Part shown: positions 1-8,349 of the stretch, piece by piece | Position numbering within the stretch: the stretch's first letter is position 1 | Layout of the letters: every line of letters begins with the position of its first letter | Source: an uncultured Alphaproteobacteria bacterium | Lineage (GTDB): Bacteria; Pseudomonadota; Alphaproteobacteria; UBA11222 | DNA length: 42,715 nt | Direction: 5' to 3' | Assembly: GCA_937888955.1 (NCBI GenBank) | Contig: CALAQW010000104.1 | Span: forward strand, 1-42,715 | The notes under the pieces: model-generated | The model's database searches: none | What the model saw: the letters and a program-made list of their open reading frames with translations, nothing else | Told to the model about the DNA's origin: nothing | Translations under genes and position numbers: made by a program

Positions 1-1
1 C

Positions 2-358
2 GGTTGAATTTGCGAAAATTTGCCACACAATCCCCCCAAGCCACTCCGCGTGTTAATTTCTGCGAAACCCCCCCGGCGGCGGCCCGCCACTGTTGCACAC
101 AAGAATATCGGGCGCGGGACAGACGGAAAGCGCATTGGAACGACCTTCCTCGGTCGCCATATCGCCGACCGCGATTGTGACCTCCGCGCCGCCCGTTTCA
201 TCGCGAATTGCCTGCGCTGTCTGCTGCAGGGTTTCTTCTGTCCGCGCCGTTATCGTGACGATTGCGCCTTCCCGCGCCAGATGCGTCGCGCAGGCACGTC
301 CAAGTCCTTTACTTGCGGCGCAAACAAGTGCGCGCTTGCCTTCAATGCCAAGATCCAT
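2..358 (-). pseudogene. SDR-family oxidoreductase, N-terminal part with an in-frame stop, cut by the window edge
   Basis: The first ~102 residues read as a short-chain dehydrogenase: an N-terminal MDLGIEGKRALV strand, a glycine-rich nucleotide-binding turn (ASKGLG) and the VCNSGGPPPG segment that replaces the usual NNAG in one SDR subgroup. A TAA at 55-53 stops the frame after Gly-Gly-Phe-Arg-Arg-Asn. Past the stop the same frame stays open to the window edge and keeps the expected spacing to a Trp (HAEWLGG), so a single nonsense change, such as GAA to TAA, is the simplest reading. The start is the ATG at 358, preceded by a good AGGGAAGGA-type ribosome site; a GTG lies one codon upstream. Full-length relatives have about 250 residues. 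It could be a decaying gene, a sequencing error, or a genuinely short product (least likely). Confidence 0.6.
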
Positions 359-403
359 CACCGCTTCCTTCCCTGTTTTTACAACTGTGCCGCATATTCC
401 GCA

Positions 404-1078
404 CTAATCGGGGTTGTCCGCCGACAAGCTTTGCAAGACGCGCCGTGCAAGCGGCACGGTCAATGCCCGCTGTTCCCCAAGCGCCTGCGCATCCAGCGCC
501 GCGACCACATTCGCCACCGCCGCATAAGAACGCTCGATTCGGGCACAGACATAAGTGACAACGTCCTTCGGTGCCCGGATCTGCCGGTCAGCCAGCAGCT
601 TCAGCAACACAGCCGCCAGCAGCTCGTCTTCCGGCTCCAAAATCGCCACAGCCTGAATGGCACCCAGTCGTGAACGCAAATCGGCAAGCGCAACTTGCCA
701 TTGCGACGGTGCGGCCCGCGCCAGCATCAAAATCGTATGTCCTTGCTCGCGCACCAGATTCAATAAATGCAGTACCTTTTCCCAATCATCGGCAAGCTCC
801 GCATGATCAAGGATAACATGCCCTGCCGACACATTGACAATTTCGGACTCCACCAACTCAGCGGCCTCGAGCAATTGCGCATGACTGCGACGCTGCCAGA
901 TGGCCGCCAGATGGCTTTTGCCCGCCCCTTCCGGCCCGTAGAGAATGAGCGCGCGGTTAGGCCAGTCAGGCCACCGGTCAAGCCAGGAAAGCGCTTCTTC
1001 ATTGCTGTGGGCAATAAAGAAGTCCTCAACACCGCTTGCCTTCTGTATCGGCAGATCAAAGGTCAGTTGATGGCCCAT
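404..1078 (-). CDS. hdaA: DnaA-related regulatory inactivator HdaA
   Basis: A 224-residue AAA+ ATPase-like protein related to the ATPase domain of DnaA but lacking the DNA-binding domain IV. In Caulobacter and relatives HdaA works with the DnaN clamp to stimulate ATP hydrolysis by DnaA after initiation. Visible features: an N-terminal QLTFDLP segment that fits the clamp-binding motif of Hda proteins, a Walker A-like GPEGAGKSHL near residue 49, and a degenerate Walker B (VILDHAE). I chose the ATG at 1078 because it puts the clamp motif at the N-terminus. A longer frame starts at 1150, but its first 24 residues look non-coding. The gene overlaps the end of the upstream permease by 23 bp, so translation is probably coupled. 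Family assignment is secure. Confidence 0.88.
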   Translation of the reverse strand: MGHQLTFDLPIQKASGVEDFFIAHSNEEALSWLDRWPDWPNRALILYGPEGAGKSHLAAIWQRRSHAQLLEAAELVESEIVNVSAGHVILDHAELADDWEKVLHLLNLVREQGHTILMLARAAPSQWQVALADLRSRLGAIQAVAILEPEDELLAAVLLKLLADRQIRAPKDVVTYVCARIERSYAAVANVVAALDAQALGEQRALTVPLARRVLQSLSADNPD

Positions 1079-2168
1079 CGCCCCCCGCCCCGGCTGCCTG
1101 AGACGGTGGAGCCGCCTCGCCATACAAGCTGCTTTTCCGATATTGCTCAATGCCGAAACGCGCCAGCACGCCGACCATTGCCGCCATCGGCAAGGCTAAC
1201 AGCATGCCCAGGAAACCGAATATCGTTCCAAAGGCGAGCAGCGCGAATATCACCCAAAGGGGATGCAGCCCGACCTTCCGCCCGACAAGCCGGGGGGTCA
1301 GAAAATTCCCCTCAAGCACCTGACCGGCCGCGAATATCGCCGCGATGAGGGCAATATGAAGATAGTCGGGCCAGAACTGCATCACCGCGACAAGCATCGA
1401 CGCCAGCAACCCGACAAATGCCCCGACAAAAGGAATAAAACTCAACAAGCCGGCGATCAATCCAACGAGCAAGCCGAAATTCAGCCCCGCAAGCGTCAAC
1501 CCCGTCGCATAAAATACCGCCAGCAAGAGACAAACGGTGAATTGCCCGCGAACAAAGCCCGATAATGCGACATTGATTTCGGTTGCAAGCGTCCGGATCG
1601 TGCCGGCATGCCGGCGCGGCAATAGTGCGTCGACCCGGCCCACGAAATTGTCCCATTCCAACAGAAAATAAAAGGATACGACCGGCGTCAGGAATATCAG
1701 GCTTAAAATGTTGAACAGGGCGAGCCCGCTGCTGACCGCACGCTGCAAGACATTGCCGCCCCAATCAAGAACATTGCCGACCAGATCGGACATCGGCCCC
1801 TTGCCATCGGCATTCTGTGAATCGAGCAACTCACGCAGACGGCCACCACCGGCTGACTCGAAAAGCTCGCGCGCCCTTTCGATATAGCCCGGGAAGTTCT
1901 TTGCGAACGCCACAAGCTGCGTTTCAATAACCGGCATCAAAAGCATTACGCCGATAATCATGAACAGGAAAAAAGCGGCGGTGATCAGGATCGTTGCGGT
2001 GATCCGCGACAGGCCACGCTTTTCCAGCCGGTCCGCGAGCGGGTCGAGCAGAAAGGCAACAGCCATGCCCGCGACAAACGGCAACAAGACACCGCGAAGT
2101 ATGTAAAGCAACAGCCCGGTTGCAATGATTGCAGCCGACCAGATCAGGATTTGCGTACGAGGCTTCAT
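1056..2168 (-). CDS. AI-2E family (PerM/UPF0118) integral membrane transporter
   Basis: A 370-residue polytopic inner-membrane protein of the AI-2E/PerM family. Members are proposed to export small molecules, and a few act as Na+/H+ antiporters; the substrate here is unknown. The N-terminal pair of helices (about residues 7-43) is followed by another helix near 60-80, a soluble amphipathic stretch at ~85-150 and a C-terminal block of helices rich in Gly and Pro (about 150-350), including the family-typical GLLSFIPFVGAFVG segment. Length matches the family. The start ATG overlaps the stop of the phosphatidyltransferase gene by four bases (ATGA), and its own end overlaps hdaA. This permease-then-hda order is common in alphaproteobacteria, as I recall. 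Confidence 0.85.
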   Translation of the reverse strand: MKPRTQILIWSAAIIATGLLLYILRGVLLPFVAGMAVAFLLDPLADRLEKRGLSRITATILITAAFFLFMIIGVMLLMPVIETQLVAFAKNFPGYIERARELFESAGGGRLRELLDSQNADGKGPMSDLVGNVLDWGGNVLQRAVSSGLALFNILSLIFLTPVVSFYFLLEWDNFVGRVDALLPRRHAGTIRTLATEINVALSGFVRGQFTVCLLLAVFYATGLTLAGLNFGLLVGLIAGLLSFIPFVGAFVGLLASMLVAVMQFWPDYLHIALIAAIFAAGQVLEGNFLTPRLVGRKVGLHPLWVIFALLAFGTIFGFLGMLLALPMAAMVGVLARFGIEQYRKSSLYGEAAPPSQAAGAGGDGPSTDL

Positions 2169-2737
2169 TCGCCGTTATCGCCCTGCCGGTCCAAATCCGA
2201 TTCCGCGGCACTCATCGCACCGACCCAATCGACAATATAGGCACATCCTGAAATCGCTGTCGTGACGGCTGTGAGATACAGCAAGTAAAACACAATCGGT
2301 TCAAGAAAGGCGAGCGACAATCCAAGTTGCGCCAGAACAAGCCCGGCGAGCGTAATCTGCGCGACCGTATTTGCCTTGCTGATCATCAATGGTTGCATGG
2401 CAAGGCGATAACCCAGGGTGAATGACAGCAGCACGCCGCCCACGATAAGCAGGTCGCGACTGACGACAAGCATCACAAGCCAACCCGGCAAGCCGCCCGT
2501 CATTCCAAGCGTAACATAGATGCTTACAAGCAATGCCTTGTCCGCGATTGGATCGAGATAGGCGCCAAGCCGCGTCGCGCGATCGAACTGCTTGGCAATC
2601 AGCCCGTCCAGCGCGTCCGATACCCCCGCCACGACAAACAGCCAGAATGCCCAGCCGACCTGCCGCTCCAATACCAGCCAGATGATGACCGGCGTCAGGA
2701 TCAACCGGCACAGAGTGATGAAATTCGGAATACTCAC
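2165..2737 (-). CDS. CDP-alcohol phosphatidyltransferase family protein
   Basis: A 190-residue membrane enzyme of the CDP-alcohol phosphatidyltransferase superfamily, which condenses a CDP-activated lipid with an alcohol (glycerol-3-phosphate, inositol phosphate or similar). The catalytic signature DG-x2-A-[RK]-x8-G-x3-D-x3-D is visible near residues 44-66 (DGLIAK then RLGAYLDPIADK), with Lys in place of the usual Arg. About five or six hydrophobic segments follow. It is probably PgsA-like, but a second copy elsewhere in the genome could be the true phosphatidylglycerophosphate synthase, so I give no symbol. It lies 8 bp after the DUF2066 gene and overlaps the permease by 4 bp, placing all four genes in one transcription unit. 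Confidence 0.85.
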   Translation of the reverse strand: MSIPNFITLCRLILTPVIIWLVLERQVGWAFWLFVVAGVSDALDGLIAKQFDRATRLGAYLDPIADKALLVSIYVTLGMTGGLPGWLVMLVVSRDLLIVGGVLLSFTLGYRLAMQPLMISKANTVAQITLAGLVLAQLGLSLAFLEPIVFYLLYLTAVTTAISGCAYIVDWVGAMSAAESDLDRQGDNGE

Positions 2738-2745
2738 AAACCTGC

Positions 2746-3972
2746 CTATTGCTGGGGCTGGGGCTCACGCCGGCTCAGATACCAATAATTGTCATATTGT
2801 TGCAAATTCAGGTCCCGCTGCGCCAACTCAAACTGTAACTGCGCGATATCACCATGATACTGCACCGACATCTGTGCAAACTGCACAGAAAGTGCGAGCA
2901 GCTTGACCTCGCGCACCCGGTAAATCGATTCCAGCTCGCGGCGCAGCGCGTACCATTGCGCGAGAGACTGCGTTCTGACGTTCAGTGTGATACGCCCCAA
3001 TTCGCCGAACTCGATCCTGGTCCGGCGCTTCCAATCCTGTTGCAACTGATCCACAAGCTGACGCGCCGCCCTGTCAAACAGCAGGCTGATATCCTGAGTC
3101 TGTGGTGCAACAAGTTCAATTGCACCAACGATTTGCATGCCGTTTTCGCGCTGGCTGTATGGTTGCGTGACGATTTGCAGACGGGTTTCACCGCTGACTG
3201 GATCACGCGCCAGAACGGCACGTGCGATCAGCACGTCCAACCCGCCGTAATTGCCCGAAAACTCCGCCAGCCGCGCCGCATCCGGCCGCAACGCCTCTTC
3301 GATATCCAGCGCCATCTGATCGGCGGTATCGCCACGCGGCAGCCGCAGCGGGCGCAATCCGTGCAGCGCCATCGGCTCTTCAGCTATGGCTGAAATCACA
3401 GCGCGCATCCAGGGATTGCCCGGTTCCCACAGCATGCGAGTGCCGTCGATATCAGCAAACGGAACAATCAGCAGCGGCGCGGCGGCTGTTTCGCTGAAGC
3501 GCACCTTGTTCCGCCGCAACAAGGCGCGAATAGCGTCGGGATCGAACCGTACGGTGAAATCGGCGAGATACCGGGTTACGCTGCTTTTCTCATTGGCCAC
3601 CTCGAACCCCGTAACCAACTGCGCAATTTCGCGGTCTGTCAAATCATAGGGTAAATTGGCAATATCTTCATCAAGGCTCAACCGCCTCAGCAGCCGTGCA
3701 AAGGCTGTTTGCCGCGCACGAGAGATTGCACGCTGCCGCGCATCGGCGGCATTGTCGGCACGCTCGTCAATCGCGATATCGGTGATCGTATAAATCGCTG
3801 CGGTCGAAGCAATCGCTTCGGGACCACTGAAGAAGGCGCGTTGTTCGGCGTCGGAAAGCGCCCGCCCCTGCGCCGGCAATAATTGCCCTGACGCGACGCC
3901 CGCAAAAATAATCTGAGTGATGATACAGATATATACAGGCGCAATGAGGCGCGAAATTACGCGAACGGTCAC
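2746..3972 (-). CDS. DUF2066 domain-containing exported protein
   Basis: A protein of about 408 residues matching the DUF2066 family, whose function is not known. After the chosen GTG start comes a basic short stretch and a hydrophobic core (LIAPVYICIITQIIFAGVASG) that fits a signal peptide or N-terminal anchor, so the rest should lie in the periplasm. The DUF2066 region covers roughly the first 300 mature residues, with a PLLIVPFADIDG strand in the middle. The C-terminal 100 residues include an arginine-rich helix and end QPQQ. An ATG upstream at 4077 is in frame, but it would place 35 hydrophilic residues ahead of the signal and would run through an inverted repeat, so I favour 3972. The start is the weak point; the family is fairly sure. 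Confidence 0.75.
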   Translation of the reverse strand: MTVRVISRLIAPVYICIITQIIFAGVASGQLLPAQGRALSDAEQRAFFSGPEAIASTAAIYTITDIAIDERADNAADARQRAISRARQTAFARLLRRLSLDEDIANLPYDLTDREIAQLVTGFEVANEKSSVTRYLADFTVRFDPDAIRALLRRNKVRFSETAAAPLLIVPFADIDGTRMLWEPGNPWMRAVISAIAEEPMALHGLRPLRLPRGDTADQMALDIEEALRPDAARLAEFSGNYGGLDVLIARAVLARDPVSGETRLQIVTQPYSQRENGMQIVGAIELVAPQTQDISLLFDRAARQLVDQLQQDWKRRTRIEFGELGRITLNVRTQSLAQWYALRRELESIYRVREVKLLALSVQFAQMSVQYHGDIAQLQFELAQRDLNLQQYDNYWYLSRREPQPQQ

Positions 3973-4031
3973 CGAGCTAAGATCATCCCAGAAAGATACA
4001 AAGAATATGCTTGAACTATAACAGCGAATTC

Positions 4032-4070
4032 CATGCCCGGGAAACGTCACGTCGTGCTTGCCCGGGCATG
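4032..4070. repeat. 10-bp perfect inverted repeat, REP-like palindrome
   Basis: The arms CATGCCCGGG (4032-4041) and CCCGGGCATG (4061-4070) are perfect inverted copies separated by 19 bases. The element sits between the NUDIX stop and the DUF2066 start. Neither side has a T-run, so it is not a standard terminator. Extragenic palindromes with a CCCGGGCAT core are widespread in alphaproteobacterial genomes, which makes a REP-type repeat or an mRNA-stabilising hairpin the likely identity. Confidence 0.6.
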
Positions 4071-4085
4071 AAAACATAATGGCGG

Positions 4086-4883
4086 TTATGCGCCTTTCAT
4101 CTCCGACAGCAGCTGGATTGAAACATCGTAACCGGCCTCTTCAGGAATTTTCAGGAACGGCCCCTGATCCCCCTTACCCATTTCCGGAAGGACGGTAACG
4201 ATCTTGCTGCTTTGCGCTGCCGCAACTGCGTCGGCCACCGATGCGGACTTGCCAAGCTTCATCACATTCATGCGCGTCGGGAAAATGACAGTCCGGCGTC
4301 CGGCATCCGCCTCCTCAATGACTTTCGACGGTTTGATCCAGACGGAATCGACCGATTCATGGCCATCATGCACGGCAATATGATCCGCCGGCGCTTCGAT
4401 AATGAAAAAATGCGTGTCAAACCGCTTGGGCACCATGGGCGGTGTGATCCAATGCGCAAAATGCACAAGGTTATCGAGCACCAGCACGAGGTTTTCCGCC
4501 TCCAGCATATCAAGCATGCCAAGCTCATTCTTCACCAGCTTCTCGCGGTAATGCTCCAAACTCTCCAGCCGATCACCGGAAACAAGCCCCGTTCCCCCGG
4601 CATCATGCGCCAGCAGAACGCCGCATTCCTCGAATGCTTCCCGAATGCCGCCAACGCGCAGTGCAAGCGCGTCATCGTCGAGATCGCCCGCCCCTTCGCA
4701 ACGGGCGCGGATCCCTGCCGCATAGTCCGCATCGTCGACCTTGCCGCCCGGAAAAACAAGCGCGCCGGTGGCAAAGTCAATCTGGTGATGCCGTTCAACC
4801 ATGAAGACCTCAAGTCCGTCTGCGCCGTCACGGACGAGCAGGATCGTTGCAGCGGGGACCGGCGTTACGGGTTCTTTAGCCAT
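4086..4883 (-). CDS. NUDIX hydrolase (NUDT19-like long form)
   Basis: A 265-residue NUDIX-superfamily protein; these enzymes hydrolyse nucleoside diphosphates linked to other moieties, including CoA esters. The N-terminus carries the strand AATILLVRDG, then the first half of the Nudix box (ALVFPGGKVDDAD) and, after an insertion of ~30 residues, the second half REAFEECGVLL. That split box and the later HWITPPMVPKRFDTHFF segment are typical of the NUDT19/long-form group, several of which prefer CoA derivatives; the substrate here cannot be told. The ATG at 4883 has a good GAGGAA ribosome site, so the in-frame start 12 bp upstream is not needed. It is the first gene of the minus-strand run that ends with hdaA. 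Confidence 0.82.
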   Translation of the reverse strand: MAKEPVTPVPAATILLVRDGADGLEVFMVERHHQIDFATGALVFPGGKVDDADYAAGIRARCEGAGDLDDDALALRVGGIREAFEECGVLLAHDAGGTGLVSGDRLESLEHYREKLVKNELGMLDMLEAENLVLVLDNLVHFAHWITPPMVPKRFDTHFFIIEAPADHIAVHDGHESVDSVWIKPSKVIEEADAGRRTVIFPTRMNVMKLGKSASVADAVAAAQSSKIVTVLPEMGKGDQGPFLKIPEEAGYDVSIQLLSEMKGA

Positions 4884-5166
4884 GTTATTCCTCAACTTTC
4901 TTATGGATTGATTATGTTCTTAATATATGGCTTTGCGCAGTTCCACTAGCATCGCGCTTTGCCAATCATTCTGGGCCCGCACAATCACGCATATAAATTC
5001 GCTTATCAGCCTGGACAGAGACTACTGCGATCGACAGGCGCAAGTAAAACCAAGAACCAAAAAAAGGCTGGTATGGGCCCCTTGCGGTGCTTCACGCCGC
5101 CACGTAGCCTGCAATGCCGGCGATAATGGAAACTGCGCACAAGACCAGTTGTGAGGGAGGGCAAAT

Positions 5167-5994
5167 ATGACTGCAGTCGTGACCGAAGATTTGGGCGATG
5201 GGATCCTGCTTGTCCGCATGAACCGGCCCGATCACCTCAATGCGATGAATACAGCGCTTTTGTCTGGGCTTTATGACGCTCTCGCTGCGGCGGAAAAGGA
5301 TCCGGCAGTGCGTGTCGCCATCCTTACCGGCGAAGGGCGTGCCTTCTGTGCCGGGCTCGATCTGCGCGAAGGGGTCAATCCGCCCGGCACCGATGGCGGG
5401 CCAGCCGGGCTGACGGACGGGCTTGGCGGCCCGCAGCGCGGCATGCAGGTTCAGCAATTCATCGCCGATCTCATGATTCGTATCCACCGCCTGAAGCTGC
5501 CCGTCATCGCGGCGGTTAACGGCGCTGCATCGGGGGGTGGGCTGGCATTGGCGCTGGCAAGCGATATCCGCATCGCTGGCCAGTCGGCGAAATTCAATGT
5601 CGCCTTCGTGAAGATCGGCCTGTCGGGCTGTGATGTTGGCGTAAGCTGGTTCCTGCCGCGCATCCTGGGGGCCAGCCTGTCACAGGAAATGCTGCTTACC
5701 GGGCGCTTTATGCTGGCCGATGAAGCAGCCCGGACAGGGCTTGTATCGCGCACGGTTCCGGATGATCAACTCCTTGATTCCGCTATTGAAACCGCAAGAC
5801 TGATCGCTGGAAACAGCCCGTTTGGCGTATGGATGACCAAAGAAGTCTCGACAGCGAATATGGGGCCTGTCAGCCTTGAAACCGCAATCGATTTGGAAAA
5901 CCGCACGCAAATTCTCACAACCCATACAAAGGACCAGAAAGAAGCGGTCCGCGCCTTTCTTGAAAAACGTGCGCCTGTTTTCAAAAATCAGTGA
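5167..5994 (+). CDS. Enoyl-CoA hydratase/isomerase (crotonase) family protein
   Basis: A 275-residue crotonase-superfamily enzyme acting on an acyl-CoA thioester. The oxyanion-hole segments are visible: AFCAGLDLRE near residue 60 and NGAASGGGLALALASDIRIA near residue 120. At the place of the first catalytic Glu of hydratases there is Leu. The second active-site region reads KIGLSGCDVGVSWFLPRILG, with an Asp-Val-Gly like that of dienoyl-CoA isomerases. So classic hydratase chemistry is not assured; an isomerase or another crotonase reaction is possible. The start has a strong GAGGGAGG ribosome site. It stands alone, divergent from the NUDIX gene across a 283-bp intergenic region in which I see no clear promoter. 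Confidence 0.85.
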   Translation: MTAVVTEDLGDGILLVRMNRPDHLNAMNTALLSGLYDALAAAEKDPAVRVAILTGEGRAFCAGLDLREGVNPPGTDGGPAGLTDGLGGPQRGMQVQQFIADLMIRIHRLKLPVIAAVNGAASGGGLALALASDIRIAGQSAKFNVAFVKIGLSGCDVGVSWFLPRILGASLSQEMLLTGRFMLADEAARTGLVSRTVPDDQLLDSAIETARLIAGNSPFGVWMTKEVSTANMGPVSLETAIDLENRTQILTTHTKDQKEAVRAFLEKRAPVFKNQ

Positions 5995-6072
5995 TAAAAT
6001 CAACCAGTGATAAAGTTGCGGCCGCCGCCCATGCGGGCCGGACAGTCGTAAAAAAGCACCAATACACATCAA

Positions 6073-6141
6073 TCCACTTAATAAAGTGGACATTGGGCGA
6101 AGTTTTCGCTATGGCTAGCCCTCCGTCGGGCAGGAGTCCGA
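6073..6141 (+). promoter_or_regulatory. Hairpins in the region upstream of rpsU
   Basis: Two inverted repeats lie between the crotonase gene and rpsU. The first, TCCACTT/AAGTGGA (6073-6079 and 6084-6090), has a 4-base loop. The second, CGTCGG/CCGACG (6122-6127 and 6136-6141), carries the Shine-Dalgarno-like bases GGAG in its loop but ends about 40 bases before the rpsU start. The second could be a structured 5' leader of the ribosomal protein mRNA. No promoter is convincing. Confidence 0.4.
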
Positions 6142-6180
6142 CGCCATCATGTCATTGATAACAAATTGGGAACCGAATAG

Positions 6181-6387
6181 GTGCAGGTTGTTGTTCGCGA
6201 CAATAATGTCGACCAGGCGCTGAAAGCGCTCAAAAAGAAAATGCAGCGCGAAGGTGTTTTTCGTGAAATGAAATTACGTAATTTCTACGAAAAGCCATCG
6301 GAAAAACGTGCGCGCGAAAAAGCCGAAGCGATCCGCCGCGCCCGTAAGCTGGCCCGGAAACGCGCACAGCGCGAAGGAATGCTCTAA
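6181..6387 (+). CDS. rpsU: 30S ribosomal protein bS21
   Basis: A 68-residue, very basic protein that matches bS21 along its whole length: it starts [20 protein letters not shown] and continues with the [17 protein letters not shown] segment and an Arg/Lys/Ala-rich C-terminal helix. bS21 binds the 30S platform near the anti-Shine-Dalgarno end of 16S rRNA and helps initiation. The start codon is GTG, with only a weak GGGAA upstream. Unlike enterobacteria, it is not followed by dnaG and rpoD; a stand-alone rpsU is usual in alphaproteobacteria. It ends before a good intrinsic terminator at 6473-6498. Confidence 0.95.
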   Translation: MQVVVRDNNVDQALKALKKKMQREGVFREMKLRNFYEKPSEKRAREKAEAIRRARKLARKRAQREGML

Positions 6388-6399
6388 GCATATCCCGAA

Positions 6400-6431
6400 T
6401 TGCCAGCTATGCAGGAATTCTGCGCTGGCAA
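6400..6431. repeat. Long palindromic hairpin downstream of rpsU
   Basis: The arms TTGCCAGC (6400-6407) and GCTGGCAA (6424-6431) are exact inverted copies, and the loop itself is near-palindromic around GAATTC. No T-run follows. It may protect the rpsU mRNA 3' end, or be a REP-like element. Confidence 0.5.
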
Positions 6432-6472
6432 TACGCAACTGCTTCCTTATCGGCAGAATGAAAATTTGAACC

Positions 6473-6498
6473 GGGCGGTGCCAAACCGCCCCGTTTTA
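6473..6498 (+). terminator. Intrinsic terminator of rpsU
   Basis: A 7-bp GC-rich stem, GGGCGGT (6473-6479) and ACCGCCC (6485-6491), with a 5-base loop, is followed by CGTTTTA. It lies 85 bp past the rpsU stop and before the convergent amidotransferase gene. Confidence 0.7.
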
Positions 6499-6555
6499 TA
6501 TTGGGCAGACAGGTTTGCGATCTGCACCCTTGTCGCACCCACAAACCCAAACATC

Positions 6556-8349
6556 TCAGGAAGAGGCGAGCAGATCAAAGACGTCCGTCTTGGGCGACCT
6601 TCCGACGATATGCACCTGATGCCACACCGCATAAAATAGCAACAACCAGGCAGCGTTGCCTGCGCGCTTATGCGCCTGCCCCCGTGCGAAGGCGGAAAAC
6701 AGCGCGTCAACAGCCGCTGGTATACATATTTCAGCAATACCCGCCTGCGCCGCAATCAGCGGCCCGATATGCCGGGCCTCCTGCGCGATCCATTCGGCCA
6801 CCGGCACGGTAAAGCCACGTTTGGGTGCAAAAGGTTCCGCTTGCGGTAAATGTTCTTCCAGCCAGCGGCGCAGAAGATATTTACCTTTTCCCCTGCCCTT
6901 GCCCCTTTGCCGGCCGACTTTGAGGTGATCGGGCAGGCAAAATGCAAATTCAGCCACCACCGGGTCGAGCAGGGGCGTACGTCCTTCAAGCCCATGTGCC
7001 ATCAGACAACGATCCAGCTTGATCAGCAGATCATGCGGCAGCCAATCGGCGCAATCAACCGCCTGTGCCTGTTGCAGACGGCTGTAATCCGAATTCGACA
7101 CGCGTCCCTGCGCGGCGGTAATCCCGTCACGCCAGGCCGGCGTTTCGCGCCGCAGGACCCCAAGTCCGTCCATGATCCCCCGCGCCCGCATCGTCCTCCC
7201 GCCAAACAGAAGCGGGCGCAAGACACTGCGATAGCGCCCATATCCGGCGAAAAGCTCGTCGCCCCCTTCCCCGCACAGCACGACCTTGAGCTCTTTGGCG
7301 GCCTCCGCCGCCAGAACATAGGTCGGCAAAATGGCATAATCGGCAACCGGATCATCGACGAATGCAACGATTTCGGGCAGCAGATCCCACAGATGCCGGG
7401 CTGTCACCTCAACCTCAACATGTTCAGCCCCCACATAACGCGCCAATTCCCGCGCATGCGCCCTTTCGTCATGAACACCGGTGCCAGGAAACCCCGCCGT
7501 AAAGGCGCGCACCGGCTGATCGTTCAGACGCGCCATGCAGGCCAGAATCACCGACGAATCGATGCCGCCCGACAGAAACAAACCGTAAGGGACATCAGAC
7601 CGCTGATGAACCGCCACACTATCCATCAGGACCGTATCGAGACGACACAACGCCGTCATCTCATCCTGCGCGACCACACTATTTTGCGGCAGCGCGGAAC
7701 GCTGGGTTCTTTCAACGATATTACCCTCGACGACAATCACGGTTTCCCCTGGCAGCAGCCGTTTGATCCCGGTGAAAATCGTGTTTCGGCCCGTGGTAAA
7801 TTGCAGTTGCAGCAGCTCCTGCGCAACCTCCGCGCGCACTTGCGGCGCGAGCAGTCCGGTTGCGATGATTGCACCGGGTTCCGAGGCAAACAGAAAACCT
7901 TCCGGCGTCTGCGCATAATAAAGCGGTTTGATACCGAACGGATCGCGCGACAATAACAACCGGTTTTCGTTAGGGTCGAACAGCGCAATGCCATACATGC
8001 CGCGCAGATGTTCGGCATAATCGGCCCCAAAGGCGCGGTACAGATAAAGCGGCGGTTCGCAGTCGGAATGGGTTTGCAATGGTTGCCCGGGAAACTGCGC
8101 GATCAGTTCACGGTAATTATAGATTTCGCCATTGGCGACAAGTGCTGCCCCCTCAGGTTCGTAAAATGGCTGATCGCCGGTTTCAAGGTCGATAATCGCA
8201 AGCCGCGTATGCACCATCCCCAACCCGGCCGCACGATAACGCCCCTCACCGTCCGGCCCGCGATGCCCCAGCGCATTGATCAGCGCGGTGAGCACAGCCT
8301 CCGATGGCGCGCCACCATCACGTGTCATCATGCCGCCAATACCGCACAT
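6556..8349 (-). CDS. asnB: Glutamine-hydrolysing asparagine synthetase-like amidotransferase
   Basis: A 597-residue class II glutamine amidotransferase fused to an ATP-pyrophosphatase synthetase domain. Cys2 (start MCGIGGMM) is the glutaminase nucleophile. The N-terminal domain spans about residues 1-210, with the HRGPDGEG and ANGEIYN motifs. The synthetase domain follows, with the PP-loop LSGGIDSS near residue 265 and LCGEGGDELFAGYGRY near 360. The reaction is transfer of glutamine-derived ammonia to a carboxylate activated by ATP. Its place as the last gene of a glycosyltransferase cluster suggests it amidates a sugar acid of a surface polysaccharide rather than, or as well as, making free asparagine. 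The ATG shares one base with the stop of the GT4 gene (TGATG). Confidence 0.88.
   Translation of the reverse strand: MCGIGGMMTRDGGAPSEAVLTALINALGHRGPDGEGRYRAAGLGMVHTRLAIIDLETGDQPFYEPEGAALVANGEIYNYRELIAQFPGQPLQTHSDCEPPLYLYRAFGADYAEHLRGMYGIALFDPNENRLLLSRDPFGIKPLYYAQTPEGFLFASEPGAIIATGLLAPQVRAEVAQELLQLQFTTGRNTIFTGIKRLLPGETVIVVEGNIVERTQRSALPQNSVVAQDEMTALCRLDTVLMDSVAVHQRSDVPYGLFLSGGIDSSVILACMARLNDQPVRAFTAGFPGTGVHDERAHARELARYVGAEHVEVEVTARHLWDLLPEIVAFVDDPVADYAILPTYVLAAEAAKELKVVLCGEGGDELFAGYGRYRSVLRPLLFGGRTMRARGIMDGLGVLRRETPAWRDGITAAQGRVSNSDYSRLQQAQAVDCADWLPHDLLIKLDRCLMAHGLEGRTPLLDPVVAEFAFCLPDHLKVGRQRGKGRGKGKYLLRRWLEEHLPQAEPFAPKRGFTVPVAEWIAQEARHIGPLIAAQAGIAEICIPAAVDALFSAFARGQAHKRAGNAAWLLLFYAVWHQVHIVGRSPKTDVFDLLASS

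Noticed and set aside
6850-7956. Plus-strand open frame (368 codons) opposite asnB
   Set aside because: Antisense to a well-conserved amidotransferase; no domain.
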